Source of the DNA: Alteraurantiacibacter buctensis
Lineage (GTDB): Bacteria; Pseudomonadota; Alphaproteobacteria; Sphingomonadales; Sphingomonadaceae
Reading direction: 5' to 3'
DNA length: 64,000 nt
Assembly (NCBI RefSeq): GCF_009827655.1
Contig: NZ_WTYV01000008.1
Location: 1 to 64,000 of the forward strand
This document shows positions 52,157 through 61,999 of this stretch, piece after piece. The position numbers and the translations under genes are program-made. The notes under the pieces were generated by a model. That model worked only from the letters and a program-made list of their open reading frames with translations, did no database searches and was not told the origin of the DNA. Position 1 is the first letter of the stretch; each line of letters begins with the position of its first letter.

Positions 52157-54430
52157 ATGGTGGTTGCCGCCCAGTCCGCACGTCTGATCCTGACCCGCCT
52201 GCACGAGGTCATGGCTTCGCGCACCCATGCGCAGGGCAAGCTGAACCAGGTGGTGGAGATCATTGGCGAATCGCTGGATAGCGAGGTCTGCTCGATCTAC
52301 CTGCTGCGCGAAGGCGTGCTGGAGCTTTACGCCACCCGCGGCCTGAACCAGAGCGCTGTCCACGTCACCCGCCTGGGCGTGGGCGAAGGGCTGACCGGCA
52401 CGATTGCTGCCAACATCGAGACGCTGAACCTGGACGAGGCGGCGACCCATCCGGAATTCCAGTACCGCCCCGAAACGGGCGAGGACAAGTTCCACTCGTT
52501 CGCCGGCGTGCCGATCGTGCGGCGCGAACGGGCGATCGGCGTGCTGACCGTGCAGCACGTGGAGCCGCGCAAGTACGTCGAGGTCGAGATCGAGGCATTG
52601 CAGACCGTCGCCATGGTGCTGGCCGAACTGATCCACAACGCCGGCCTGGTGGACGAGGAGGACCTGGACCCGCGCGGCAGCAGCATGGCCGGGCAGCAGG
52701 TGCTCGACGGCCTGAAGCTGGTCTCTGGCCTGGGCTGCGGGCGGGCGGTGTTCCACCAGCCGCGCGTGACCATCGAGCAGACTGTGGCCGAGGACATCGA
52801 GGTCGAGCGCCAGCGGGTCTATCTCGCCTTCGACAAGATGCGCGAGCAGATCGACAACATGACCAACCAGGCCGAATTCGGCGTGGGCGGCGAGCACGAG
52901 GAGGTCCTGGCGACCTACAAGATGTTCGCCTACGACGAAGGCTGGAGCCGCCGCATCAACGAGGCGATCGACAGCGGCCTGACCGCCGAGGCCGCGATCG
53001 AGCGCGTGCAGCAGCGCACCCGCCAGCGGATGCGCGAGATTGCCGATCCGCTGCTGGCCGACCGGATGCACGATCTGGAGGACCTGTCCAACCGGCTGCT
53101 GCGGATCGTCTCGGGCCACGTGGGCACGGCGGCCAGCATGGGCTTGCACGGCGATTCCATCCTGATCGCGCGCAACCTGGGCCCGGCGGAACTGCTGGAA
53201 TACGACAAGCGCCGCCTGAAGGGCGTGGTGCTGGAGGAAGGCAGCCTGACCGCCCACGTGGTGATCGTGGCCCGCGCCATGGGCGTGCCCGTGATCGGCC
53301 GCGTGCGCGGGGTGCGCGGCCAGGTGCGCGAAGGCGACCAGATCGTCGTCGATGGCGATGCCGGCAAGGTTACCCTGCGCCCCGGCCAGGCGGTGCTGGA
53401 TGCCATGGTCACCCGCCTTGCCGCCAAGCGCGAGAAGCAGGCTGCCTATGCCGCCATGCGCGACGTGGAGCCGTTCACCCGCGACGGGACGCGGATCGAG
53501 GTGATGATGAACGCGGGCCTGCGCGACGATGTCGCCATGCTCAGCGTCACCGGGGCGGACGGGATCGGCCTGTTCCGCACCGAATTCCAGTTCCTGGTCT
53601 CTGCCGCCCTGCCGCAGCGCGACCGCCAGACCCGGCTCTATCGCGACGTGCTGGAAACGGCGGGCGACAAGAAGGTGATCTTCCGCACGGTCGATATCGG
53701 CGGTGACAAGAGCCTGCCGTACCTGACCAGCAAGACCAGCCGCGAGGACGAGAACCCCGCAATGGGCTGGCGCGCGCTGCGCCTGTCGCTGGAACGCGGC
53801 GGGCTGCTGAAGGTGCAGGCCCGCGCCCTGCTGGATGCGGCGGCTGGCCGCGAGTTGAACGTGATGTTCCCGATGGTCAGCGAAGTGTGGGAATTCGATG
53901 CCGCCAAGGCGGTGTTCGATGGCCAGATCGCCTTCATGAAGAAGCTGAAGCACAAGCTGCCGCTGTCGGTGAAATACGGCGTGATGCTGGAAGTGCCCTC
54001 GCTGGCCGAGACGCTGGACCTGCTGTGCCCCAGGGTCAGCTTCATTTCGGTGGGCACCAACGACCTGACCCAGTTCCTGTTCGCGGCGGACCGGGCCAAC
54101 CCGGCGCTGGCCGAACGCTATGACTGGCTGAGCCCGGCAATCCTGCGGTTCCTGAAGCGGGTGGTCAATGGCTGCGTGGGAACCGGGGTGCAACTGGGGG
54201 TGTGCGGCGAGATGGGCGGGCGGCGGCTGGAAGCCCTTGCGCTGATCGGCCTGGGCGTGCGCCGCCTGTCGATCACCCCGGCTGCGGTGGGGCCGGTGAA
54301 GGAACTGGTGCGCAAGATCGACACGCGCGAGATTGCTGCCGCCATGAACGGCTGGCTGGCCCAGCCACCCGCCAGCATGCGGGCCGAACTGCAGGCCTGG
54401 GCCGAAGCGCGCGGAATAGAGACAGAATAG
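52157..54430 (+). CDS. ptsP: PEP-protein phosphotransferase PtsP (EI-Ntr)
   Basis: The first enzyme of the nitrogen-related phosphotransferase system; 757 residues. An N-terminal GAF domain (~20-165: CSIYLLREGVLELYATRGL) is followed by EI domains: LVSGLGCGRAVF, the swivelling His domain with catalytic His 367 in EGSLTAHVVIVARAMGVP, and the PEP-binding barrel with GADGIGLFRTEFQFL, TVDIGGDKSLPYL, GTNDLTQF and GVCGEMGG. Complete and normal. ptsO and ptsN are not in the window. Confidence 0.95.
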   Translation: MVVAAQSARLILTRLHEVMASRTHAQGKLNQVVEIIGESLDSEVCSIYLLREGVLELYATRGLNQSAVHVTRLGVGEGLTGTIAANIETLNLDEAATHPEFQYRPETGEDKFHSFAGVPIVRRERAIGVLTVQHVEPRKYVEVEIEALQTVAMVLAELIHNAGLVDEEDLDPRGSSMAGQQVLDGLKLVSGLGCGRAVFHQPRVTIEQTVAEDIEVERQRVYLAFDKMREQIDNMTNQAEFGVGGEHEEVLATYKMFAYDEGWSRRINEAIDSGLTAEAAIERVQQRTRQRMREIADPLLADRMHDLEDLSNRLLRIVSGHVGTAASMGLHGDSILIARNLGPAELLEYDKRRLKGVVLEEGSLTAHVVIVARAMGVPVIGRVRGVRGQVREGDQIVVDGDAGKVTLRPGQAVLDAMVTRLAAKREKQAAYAAMRDVEPFTRDGTRIEVMMNAGLRDDVAMLSVTGADGIGLFRTEFQFLVSAALPQRDRQTRLYRDVLETAGDKKVIFRTVDIGGDKSLPYLTSKTSREDENPAMGWRALRLSLERGGLLKVQARALLDAAAGRELNVMFPMVSEVWEFDAAKAVFDGQIAFMKKLKHKLPLSVKYGVMLEVPSLAETLDLLCPRVSFISVGTNDLTQFLFAADRANPALAERYDWLSPAILRFLKRVVNGCVGTGVQLGVCGEMGGRRLEALALIGLGVRRLSITPAAVGPVKELVRKIDTREIAAAMNGWLAQPPASMRAELQAWAEARGIETE

Positions 54431-54545
54431 CCGCCGCTCACCAATCGGTGACCTTGACTTGTCACGGTTCACCTTCATTGATGACCCGAAATAAACCACA
54501 GCAATCAGCACAAAAAGGCAGCCGGGTCGCACGGCTGGAGCATTG

Positions 54546-55610
54546 ATGACCGACCAGATCGAAATGCCCGAGGAATTCACGGCGCCGCGCGGGGCGGGGC
54601 CGCAGCTGCGCTATGCGCGCGAGCGGCTGGGCCTGTCGATTGGAGATATTGCGGCGCGGACCAAGATCTCGCAGCGTCACGTGGAGGATCTGGAGACGGG
54701 CAACTATGCCGCCTTCACCAGCCGCACCTATGCCATCGGTTTTGCCCGCACCGTGGCCAAGGCCGTGGGGCTGGATGGCGAGGCGATCGCCGCCCAGGTG
54801 CGCGGTGAACTCAATGCCCTGCAACCGGCCGCGCGCACCACGTCGAGCTATGAGCCGAGCGATCCCGCCCGCGTCCCCTCGCAGTCGCTGGTGTGGTTCT
54901 CGCTGCTGGCGCTGGGGCTGCTGCTGGCGGGGCTGTTCTTTGCCTATCGCACGCTGTTCTCGCCCGCGGCCGAGCTGCCTTCGCTGATCGAGCAGCAGGA
55001 GGCCGAGGAGGCCAGCGCGCGGGCCAGCGCCGCCGCCACGCCGGCGGCTGCCGCCACCGGCGGCCCGGTCACCTTTACCGCCACTGATGAGCGGGTGTGG
55101 GTCAGCTTCTACGATGCCGATGGCCTGCGCCTGCTGGAAAAGGAACTGGCGCGCGGCGAGAGCTTCACCGTGCCGGCCGAAGCCAATGGCCCGATGCTCC
55201 GCACTGCCCGGCCCGAGGCCCTGAGCATCACCATCGGCGGGCGGGCCGTGCCGCCGCTCGCCACCGAAATGATGACCCTGCGCGATGTGAAGGTGGATGC
55301 CGCCAGCCTGCTGGCCCGCTCCGCGCCGCAGCCTTCAGCCAGCGCCAGCCCCTCCGGCGGGCCCACGCCTGCGGCCGGCAACGTGGTTGCTCCCGCCCGC
55401 ACCGTGCCGCTCAGCCAGAACCAGCCGTCCCGCCTGTTGAACTCGCCGCAACGCAGCGCGCGCCCCGCCGCCATCCGCAGCAGCGCACCGGTCGCCGCAC
55501 AGGATGCCGCCGCTGCCAATTCGGCCAGCGCCGAAGCTGCCGCTGCCGAACCCGCCGTGCCCGAGCCGGAAGCCGCCCCGGCGGCAGAACCGGCACCGGC
55601 TGCCGAATAG
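54546..55610 (+). CDS. RodZ-like membrane HTH protein (DUF4115)
   Basis: A 354-residue membrane protein: a cytoplasmic HTH_25 domain (17-80: LRYARERLGLSIGDIAARTK), one membrane helix (~112-133: VWFSLLALGLLLAGLFFAY), then a periplasmic DUF4115 domain (DERVWVSFYDADGLRLLEKE), and a long low-complexity Ala/Pro/Glu tail. It matches RodZ, which links MreB to the cell wall. In alphaproteobacteria without obvious rod control the role may differ. ATG at 54546 is preferred to TTG at 54543. It lies upstream of the CpoB-like gene. Confidence 0.8.
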   Translation: MTDQIEMPEEFTAPRGAGPQLRYARERLGLSIGDIAARTKISQRHVEDLETGNYAAFTSRTYAIGFARTVAKAVGLDGEAIAAQVRGELNALQPAARTTSSYEPSDPARVPSQSLVWFSLLALGLLLAGLFFAYRTLFSPAAELPSLIEQQEAEEASARASAAATPAAAATGGPVTFTATDERVWVSFYDADGLRLLEKELARGESFTVPAEANGPMLRTARPEALSITIGGRAVPPLATEMMTLRDVKVDAASLLARSAPQPSASASPSGGPTPAAGNVVAPARTVPLSQNQPSRLLNSPQRSARPAAIRSSAPVAAQDAAAANSASAEAAAAEPAVPEPEAAPAAEPAPAAE

Positions 55611-55734
55611 GGGGCACTGCTGAGCAGTCTGCGGTGGATTTCGTGGTGGCGCGGCTCCACCTCGCATGGTTAATCGTCTATTCCACTTGCCGCGCCCATG
55701 CTGGCGGCACAGCGAACAGAAGGATCTTTGGCAG

Positions 55735-56718
55735 ATGGCAGTTCTTCCCTGGCGCAAGTCGCGCGGTTTGGTGATTGCGGCCAGCCTCGTCACCGCGCTT
55801 GGCCCGCAAGTCGCGCTGGTGCAGCCGGCGGCGGCCCAGCAGCAGGGCGCTGCCACCACCGATGACCGGATGAACCGGATCGAGACCCAGCTTCGCGCCC
55901 TCCAGCGCGCCGTGTTCCCGGGCGGCGACCAGCGCTTCTTCGAGCCGGAGATTACCGCCGATACCGCGCCGCAGGGCCAGCCGCAGGGCGCAACCCTTCC
56001 TAATGCCACCGCGCTGACCGACGTGCTGGCCCGGCTGGATGCCATCGAGCAGCAGCTTGCCCGCCTGACCGCCGCCAGCGAAATCAGCGGCAATGCCATC
56101 ACCCTGCTGCAGGGCCGGGTGGACGCGCTGGAAGCGGCCCGCACCGCCGCCATCGCCGTGCCTTCGCCTGCGCCCGGCACGACGACCGGCACCCCTGCTC
56201 CGGCCACTGCCGGCGGCCCCGCGGAACTGGTCAGCAACCCCGCGATCACCACCCCCGCACCCGGCCCCACGCCCGAGCGGCTGGCAGCGGTGCGCGCGAT
56301 CCTGAAGCCGCAGACGGCTGATGCCGGGGATGACGAATACGTCTACGGCTTCCGCCTGTGGGATGCCGATTTCTATCCCGAGGCGCAGCAGCAGCTCTCG
56401 CTGTTCCTGGAACGCTATCCCGACCACGCCCGCGAAAGCTTCGCCCGCAACCTGCTGGGCCGTGCCTATCTGGACAATGGCGAGCCGGAGGCGGCAGGCC
56501 GCCAGTTCCTGGCCAACTACCTCGACAACAAGCAGGGCGCCCGCGCGCCGGACAGCCTGCTGTACCTCGTGGAAGCCACGCTGGCGCTGAACAGCGCGCA
56601 ATCCACTAGCCGCGCCTGCATCGCCCTGGCCGAGTTCGCCACCACCTATCCCACCGAAATGGCGGGTCGGTTGAAGGGCCAGTACGATGCGCTGCGGGCC
56701 CGTGTCACCTGCCCCTGA
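55735..56718 (+). CDS. CpoB/YbgF-like periplasmic TPR protein
   Basis: A 327-residue exported protein: signal peptide (SRGLVIAASLVTALG...VQPAAAQ), an N-terminal coiled-coil region (DDRMNRIETQLRALQRAVF; LARLDAIEQQLARLT), a Pro/Ala linker, and C-terminal TPR-like repeats (YVYGFRLWDADFYPEAQQQL, FARNLLGRAYLDNGEPEAAG). CpoB coordinates cell-wall synthesis with the Tol-Pal system; tol-pal genes are not adjacent. It overlaps tilS by 32 nt (or 17 nt for the GTG start of tilS). Confidence 0.83.
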   Translation: MAVLPWRKSRGLVIAASLVTALGPQVALVQPAAAQQQGAATTDDRMNRIETQLRALQRAVFPGGDQRFFEPEITADTAPQGQPQGATLPNATALTDVLARLDAIEQQLARLTAASEISGNAITLLQGRVDALEAARTAAIAVPSPAPGTTTGTPAPATAGGPAELVSNPAITTPAPGPTPERLAAVRAILKPQTADAGDDEYVYGFRLWDADFYPEAQQQLSLFLERYPDHARESFARNLLGRAYLDNGEPEAAGRQFLANYLDNKQGARAPDSLLYLVEATLALNSAQSTSRACIALAEFATTYPTEMAGRLKGQYDALRARVTCP

Positions 56719-57649
56719 TCCGGCACTGGTCGCGCGCTTCAAGGCGGCGCTCGACCGGCTGAATCCGGGCGGCGGCAAGATCGGGCTGGCCGTCAGCGGC
56801 GGGCCGGATTCGATGGCCATGCTGCTGCTGGCCCATGTGGCCATTCCGGGCAGGTTCGAGGTGGCGACGGTCAACCACGGGTTGCGCGCGGAAGCGGCGG
56901 ACGAGTGCGCGCTGGTGGCGGCGGCTTGTGCGGAGCGGGGGGTGGACTGTGCGGTTCTGGAAGTAACCGTTCGGCCGGGCAACGTGCAGGCTAGGGCGCG
57001 TGAGGCGCGCTATGCGGCGTTGGCGGAGTGGGCGTTTGCGCGAAATCTGCGGGCCGTCGCAACAGCTCACCACGCAGACGATCAGGCTGAGACCATCCTT
57101 ATGCGGCTTTTGCGCGGCAGCGGGCTGGTGGGACTGACTGGCGTTCGATCCAGCTCTCTCATCGCGGGAATTACCGTCATCCGTCCTTTGCTGAATTTCA
57201 GGCACAGCGAATTGGCTGCTGCTTGCGAAGGGGCCGGGATAATGGCCGTGGCCGACCTGTCTAACGAGAACACCGATTTCGACAGGGTGCGGATCCGTCA
57301 GGCGATCGCTGCTTGCGACTGGCTCGATGCCGCCGGATTGTCGACTTCAGCCACCTATCTCGCCGAGGCGCAGGAGTTCGTGCAGGACACTCTGAGTTCC
57401 CTCTGGCAAGGTGCGGTGACGCCTGATGGCGACCAGTTCCGCTATTGGCCGGGCGCGACGAACTTCGAACGCATCGAAGTGGTGCGCATGATCCTGCAGC
57501 GCTCGGGAACAGCGCCGGTGCGATCCGACATTGCACGGATGGTTGAGCGACTGTCTCAGGGGCAGAATGCCTCGCTTGGCGGAATGCTCGCTTGCGTGAA
57601 AGACGGGGAGTGGCTTTTCCGCCCCGAACCGCCCCGTCGGACCGGCTAG
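56687..57649 (+). CDS. tilS: tRNA(Ile)-lysidine synthase TilS
   Basis: Modifies C34 of tRNA-Ile(CAU) to lysidine; 320 residues, ATP-dependent PP-loop enzyme. PP-loop motif: GLAVSGGPDSMAMLLLA (SGGPDS); also VNHGLRAEA, ATAHHADDQAETILMRLLRG and GVRSSS-I-RPLL. The C-terminal part is shorter than in the E. coli protein, as usual in alphaproteobacteria. Start ATG 56687 or GTG 56702; neither has a good ribosome-binding site. Its TAG shares a CTAG with the TAG of the convergent L,D-transpeptidase gene. Confidence 0.9.
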   Translation: MRCGPVSPAPDPALVARFKAALDRLNPGGGKIGLAVSGGPDSMAMLLLAHVAIPGRFEVATVNHGLRAEAADECALVAAACAERGVDCAVLEVTVRPGNVQARAREARYAALAEWAFARNLRAVATAHHADDQAETILMRLLRGSGLVGLTGVRSSSLIAGITVIRPLLNFRHSELAAACEGAGIMAVADLSNENTDFDRVRIRQAIAACDWLDAAGLSTSATYLAEAQEFVQDTLSSLWQGAVTPDGDQFRYWPGATNFERIEVVRMILQRSGTAPVRSDIARMVERLSQGQNASLGGMLACVKDGEWLFRPEPPRRTG

Positions 57650-58356
57650 CCCAACCGCCCGCCAACCCCCGTCCGCACGCCGTCGGTGATGATCACCCGG
57701 TCGCCCACGCTGGCTGTGCGGAACAGGCGGTCGGCGAATTCGTCGGGCACGCCCACGCAGCCGTGGCTGGCATAGCCGCGTTCCACTTCGCTGCCGCCGT
57801 GGATGGCGATGCCGTCCCAGGTAAGGCGCAGGGTCCAGGGCATGGGGGCGTTGCCGTATTTCTCGGACACGTTGTGCCGTTCTTTGGTCAGGATCGGGAA
57901 CTGGCCCACGGGGGTGGGGTGCTCGTCGGTGCCCAGCATCGCGGCGGCTGCGCCGATTTCATAGCCGTTGCGGAAAACGCTGATCACGCGCGCCTGCAGG
58001 TCCACGGTAATCACCAGGGGGCCGGGCGGCACGCCTTCATCGTCCCAGTGCCACTCGCCATAGCGGATCGGGCCTTCGATGGGCAGCACGCGCTTGATGA
58101 CGAAGGGGCTGGTGTCCATCTCCGGCACCGGCGGCCGCTCGCCCACGAAGGGATCGGCAGCGTCGGGATCGACAGCGGCGGGTTCCACGCTGGTCACGGT
58201 GGCATCTTCGGCCAACACGTCATCCGGGGCAATCCAGCCAGCCGGTTCGGGCGCAGGATCGCGGGCGACCAGCGCATCCCCGGCAAAGGCCATCACGGTA
58301 AAGCCGGCCAGCACGGCCAGCGTCGCTCCCCCGATCCATTTGACGGCTGTGCTCAT
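57646..58356 (-). CDS. L,D-transpeptidase (YkuD domain)
   Basis: A 236-residue cell-wall enzyme: an N-terminal signal anchor (WIGGATLAVLAGFTVMAFAG), a variable Asp/Pro-rich linker and a YkuD catalytic domain: LVITVDLQARVISVFRNGYE, IAIHGGSEVERGYASHGCVG with the His-x(~14)-Ser-His-Gly-Cys signature, where the Cys is the nucleophile. It forms 3-3 crosslinks in peptidoglycan or attaches proteins to it. Ends sharing the CTAG palindrome with tilS. The 248 nt upstream (58357-58604) hold no gene; one GC-rich hairpin with a GAAA loop is at 58405-58428. Confidence 0.9.
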   Translation of the reverse strand: MSTAVKWIGGATLAVLAGFTVMAFAGDALVARDPAPEPAGWIAPDDVLAEDATVTSVEPAAVDPDAADPFVGERPPVPEMDTSPFVIKRVLPIEGPIRYGEWHWDDEGVPPGPLVITVDLQARVISVFRNGYEIGAAAAMLGTDEHPTPVGQFPILTKERHNVSEKYGNAPMPWTLRLTWDGIAIHGGSEVERGYASHGCVGVPDEFADRLFRTASVGDRVIITDGVRTGVGGRLG

Positions 58357-58604
58357 GGCTGCGGATTATGCGCTTCGGACAGTGAAAATCCAGTGTATCG
58401 GCAGCCCCGGTCCCGAAAAGGGACGGGGTGGCCGCAATTCCTTCCGGACGGATTCGTATCCGGAACTGTGGTCCACGTGGCTCAGGCCGAGGCGAAAATG
58501 GTGCTGTTCGAGAACCGGCGCGCAGCGACCTCTATGGTCGTGAGCACCGGAAGCGCAGAACAGTGCCATTTGCAGCCCGGGATGGGCCATGTGGGCCGCA
58601 GTTC

Positions 58605-61382
58605 CTAACCATGCGCGCCGAACAGGTTGGCGATGGCCGTGGTGATCCTGAGGTTCAGTGCCTGCGCCGCCTCGATCGGGTCGATGAATCGGGTGCGAAT
58701 CGCCTCGTAGCCGTGGTCCTCGCCTTCGGGATAGTCGGTCGGCTCGTTAAGCCTGAAGTCGGTGATCTGCGGGAAGCTGGTGGGATAGGCGCGGCGGAGC
58801 TGGGCCAGTGCCTCGTCGATCCGCAGGGTGAAAACCATTTCCAGCACGTCATCGCGGCTCACGTCGTTGGCGCGGCTGAACACCGGCACGCTGACCGCCC
58901 GGATCATCATGTACTGGAACAGCGCCAGCCGGATCGCCTGCAGCACGCCGATGGTGCGGCGGGTATCCTCGCCGGTCACTTCGCCATCGGCAGCAGGCGG
59001 CAGCAGCGAGAGCAGGCGGTGCAGCTTCAGCGCGTCCACCCGCAGGCGGCTGGCCAGGCGGCGGAACACGCCGTTGCGGTCATCCTTGACGAGATATTCG
59101 GCCAGCGCCTCGCAGGCGTGGCTCAGGTGTTCCTCGGTCCCGCGATAGGGGCGGCTGGCCCAATATGCGGAGTTGAACAGCTCGCCATAGGCGGCCACGG
59201 TCTTGACCGATGCCAACGCATTGGCAGCGCGCACCAGCCTGATCAGTTGCTGGCCGCGCGCGCTGTCCTTCAGCAGAGTGGCCATTTCCTCGTAATTGCC
59301 TTCCGCCGCGTGGCCCACCCCGGCGATCACGTTCACCGGATAGCCAAGCTGTTGCAGGATGGCGTTGTGCGGGATGGCGCGGATTTGCCGCAGGCTCATC
59401 TCGCGGTCGGCGCTGATGTCGCTCTGCCGGCGGCTGACGCGGCTGCCGGTGGGATTCAGCAGCCCCAGCCCGAAGGCGGTGACGGCGCGCGAATAGGTGC
59501 GGCTTTCCAGGTGTTCGTGCTGGTGATCGCGGATCGCGCGGTAGAAATCGAGGGACAGGTCGGTGCGCTGGTAGAACGGGTCTTTGGGTGCGTTCTCGTC
59601 CGTCACCCCCGGCGCGTTTTCGACCATGCGGGTCAGGGTGGCCAGCGCCAGTTCCGGGGTGGCGAACCATAGGTAGCCATCCCCGCCCTGGAAGCTCACC
59701 TCCGGCTCCAGCCGGATGCCGGAGCGGGCAAAGCGCCGCCGTGCCCAGTGGCTCAGCGGCCAGCTCAGCCGGTCGGCGATGGAGCAGGGATGGGCGCCGC
59801 GCCCCATGCTTTCACCATGGGTGTCGAATATCAGCGCGGCCAGGTCCGCCAGGTCGTTGTCGGCCATGGCCTGCGCCAGCCGGCCCTGCAGGCGCTCGAT
59901 GGCCAGGCTGGCGGGAAGCTGGCCGACGAAGCGGCCGGCATCGGAAAAGCCGGTCTGGATCGCCACCCGGCCCCGGCGGCGGGCATAGGCGCGGTATTCC
60001 TCTTCGGCCAGCAGGGCATCGAGAAAGCGGCCGCCGTGTTCCAGCGCCGTCTCGGTCTCAAACAGCGGGGATACGTCCACCTTGTCGTCGATGCCAAACA
60101 GCCTGGCAAAGTAGAGCGCGGCCAGGATCGTCGCCGGTTCCTCGCACTCGGCGATCAGCATGCGGATCGGCGCATCGGCATCCACGTGCGCCAGGATCTG
60201 CGCCATCGCCAGGAACTGGCGGATCGCGGTGCTGCTTTCGATGGCGAGGGCCGCGAAGTTGGAGCGGTGCGGCTTCACCTCGCTGATCGCGCGGCGGATG
60301 TGGACGATGGCTCCCTTGCTGGACAGGTCCAGCGTGCCATTGGGGTCCAGCTTGCGGCGGATGGCGTTGTGCAGTTGCTTTGCGTTTACCCGGAAGTGGA
60401 TCCAGCCCATGCCAAGGCCATCGGCGCGCATGGCGGCGGCCAGCGTCTTCAGCGCCACGGCGCGGGCGGCATCGGGGGTGGCGCGCGCCTCGTCGTCCAG
60501 CGCGGCAATATAGCGCTTCAGGCTCAGCAACTTGCGCGGATCGCCTGCGGTCAGGCGGTTGGCGGCAACCGACAGGGCAGCGGGGTCCGACAGGTCACCG
60601 GCAAAATCCTGCGCCCGTTCGGCGGCATAGTCCGCCGCCGGGCCAAGCTCGTCCAGCAGCGGATGCTTGGGGTCGATGGCGGCAAGCTGGCGGCTGTAGA
60701 ACGCCAGGCGCTGGGCCTTCTCGGCCAGGCGGAAGCCGACCGAGGCTGACCAGCCGATATCGGTGCGGCCATCCATGTCATACCCTACCCAGCTGGCGAA
60801 GCGGAAGGGCAGGGGGTTCAGGTCAAGCCACTGGTCCGGCCACTGTTCGCGGGCGTGGTCAAGCACCGTGGCCACGATGGTGTCGCGCGCGCTGGCGGCA
60901 TGGGCGATGGCCTGCATGGCCTCGGCATGTTCATAGGCCAGCGTCACATCGGCGCGGGCCCCCGCCAGGCAGGCGGGATCGACCGGCGCATCGCTGCTGG
61001 CGGCCTGCGCCACGGCGGCAGTCTGCGCGGGGGTGAGCAGGAAGGTGGGGTGGGCGGTAAACACGGTGTGGACCAGCGGATGATCCCACCGTGCGGCAAA
61101 GGCGGCGAAATCGCCGGTGCCAAGGGTGGCCTTCAGCGCCCTGGTATTGGCGGCAGGGGCCACCGGAGCCACCAGCCCGCGCAGGCGCCGGGCGCGTGCT
61201 GCCAGCGCCTCGCACTCGATTTCCGCCACCAGCGCGGCGCACTGGTCCAGCGACATGGCGCCGCTTTCCAGCAGGCGCGACAGGTCCAGGCTGAGCTGGA
61301 AGACCGGGTTGAACAGCGGGGTTTCGGAAGTGCGGCGGTGCAGGTCGCCCAGGCGCTGCTCGAGGTCCGCCAGCGACTTCAC
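58605..61382 (-). CDS. PEP carboxylase-like protein with divergent catalytic loops
   Basis: A 925-residue protein of PEP carboxylase length and overall fold. The N-terminal VFTAHPTFLL (His 111) matches the first motif but has Phe for the usual Glu. GFSDAGRFVG (478-487) replaces the GYSDSxKDxG loop. THGESMGRGAHP (521-532) replaces the HGRGGSxGRGGGP loop; its His is kept, but an Arg and two Gly are absent. The C-terminus is GAHG instead of NTG. It is the last gene of the edd-glk-eda operon (GTGA overlap with eda). It may be a real but altered carboxylase or a regulatory paralogue. Confidence 0.7.
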   Translation of the reverse strand: MKSLADLEQRLGDLHRRTSETPLFNPVFQLSLDLSRLLESGAMSLDQCAALVAEIECEALAARARRLRGLVAPVAPAANTRALKATLGTGDFAAFAARWDHPLVHTVFTAHPTFLLTPAQTAAVAQAASSDAPVDPACLAGARADVTLAYEHAEAMQAIAHAASARDTIVATVLDHAREQWPDQWLDLNPLPFRFASWVGYDMDGRTDIGWSASVGFRLAEKAQRLAFYSRQLAAIDPKHPLLDELGPAADYAAERAQDFAGDLSDPAALSVAANRLTAGDPRKLLSLKRYIAALDDEARATPDAARAVALKTLAAAMRADGLGMGWIHFRVNAKQLHNAIRRKLDPNGTLDLSSKGAIVHIRRAISEVKPHRSNFAALAIESSTAIRQFLAMAQILAHVDADAPIRMLIAECEEPATILAALYFARLFGIDDKVDVSPLFETETALEHGGRFLDALLAEEEYRAYARRRGRVAIQTGFSDAGRFVGQLPASLAIERLQGRLAQAMADNDLADLAALIFDTHGESMGRGAHPCSIADRLSWPLSHWARRRFARSGIRLEPEVSFQGGDGYLWFATPELALATLTRMVENAPGVTDENAPKDPFYQRTDLSLDFYRAIRDHQHEHLESRTYSRAVTAFGLGLLNPTGSRVSRRQSDISADREMSLRQIRAIPHNAILQQLGYPVNVIAGVGHAAEGNYEEMATLLKDSARGQQLIRLVRAANALASVKTVAAYGELFNSAYWASRPYRGTEEHLSHACEALAEYLVKDDRNGVFRRLASRLRVDALKLHRLLSLLPPAADGEVTGEDTRRTIGVLQAIRLALFQYMMIRAVSVPVFSRANDVSRDDVLEMVFTLRIDEALAQLRRAYPTSFPQITDFRLNEPTDYPEGEDHGYEAIRTRFIDPIEAAQALNLRITTAIANLFGAHG

Positions 61383-61999
61383 CGGGCCTGGCCTCCCAGG
61401 GCCGCAGCCTCACGCGCCAGGCGGTTGATCTCGGCCGGGTCAGCCCCCGGCGGCACGATCCACGATCCGCCCACGCACAGTACGGCGGGATGGGCCAGCC
61501 ATTCGGGCGCACTGGCGGCGGTGATGCCGCCGGTGGGGCAGAACTTGGCGGCAAAGAACGGCGCGGCCAGCGCCTTCAGCGCGGGCAGGCCTCCCGCTGC
61601 CGTGGCGGGGAAGAACTTGAAGTGTTCCAGCCCCAGGTCCATCCCGCGCATGATATCGCCCGCCGTCGCCACGCCGGGCAGGAAGGGCACGCCGGCCTTC
61701 TGCGCCGCCAGCGTCAGCGGTTCGGTGAGGCCGGGGGAGACGATGAACTCGGCCCCGGCGCTCAGCGCTTCGTCAAGCTGGGCCTTGTTGGTGACGGTGC
61801 CCGCACCCACGGTGGCGCCGCGCACCAGGTTCATCCGCCGCAGCACATCCAGCGCATGCGTGGTGCGCAGGGTGACTTCGAGGACGGACAGGCCGCCTTC
61901 CACCAGCGCCTCGGCAATTTCGCGCGCCTCGCCCGCATCCTCGATCACCAGCACCGGGATGACCGGGGCGGTGCGCATGATTTTTTCGATCGCGTTCAA
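61379..61999 (-). CDS. eda: KDPG/KHG aldolase Eda
   Basis: The second Entner-Doudoroff enzyme: cleaves 2-keto-3-deoxy-6-phosphogluconate to pyruvate and glyceraldehyde 3-phosphate; 206 residues. Motifs: VIPVLVIEDAGEAREIAEAL, LEVTLRTTHAL with the conserved Glu and Arg, GAGTVTNKAQLDEAL, SPGLTEPL, LPGVATAGDIM, and FKFFPA with the Schiff-base Lys. The start is TTG at 61999 and overlaps the glk stop as TTGA, while its stop overlaps the next gene as GTGA. Confidence 0.95.
   Translation of the reverse strand: MNAIEKIMRTAPVIPVLVIEDAGEAREIAEALVEGGLSVLEVTLRTTHALDVLRRMNLVRGATVGAGTVTNKAQLDEALSAGAEFIVSPGLTEPLTLAAQKAGVPFLPGVATAGDIMRGMDLGLEHFKFFPATAAGGLPALKALAAPFFAAKFCPTGGITAASAPEWLAHPAVLCVGGSWIVPPGADPAEINRLAREAAALGGQAR

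Noticed and set aside
58405-58428. GC-rich hairpin with a GAAA loop as a terminator or small RNA
   Set aside because: The stem has a bulge, no U tract follows, and it lies upstream of the L,D-transpeptidase start, not at a gene end.
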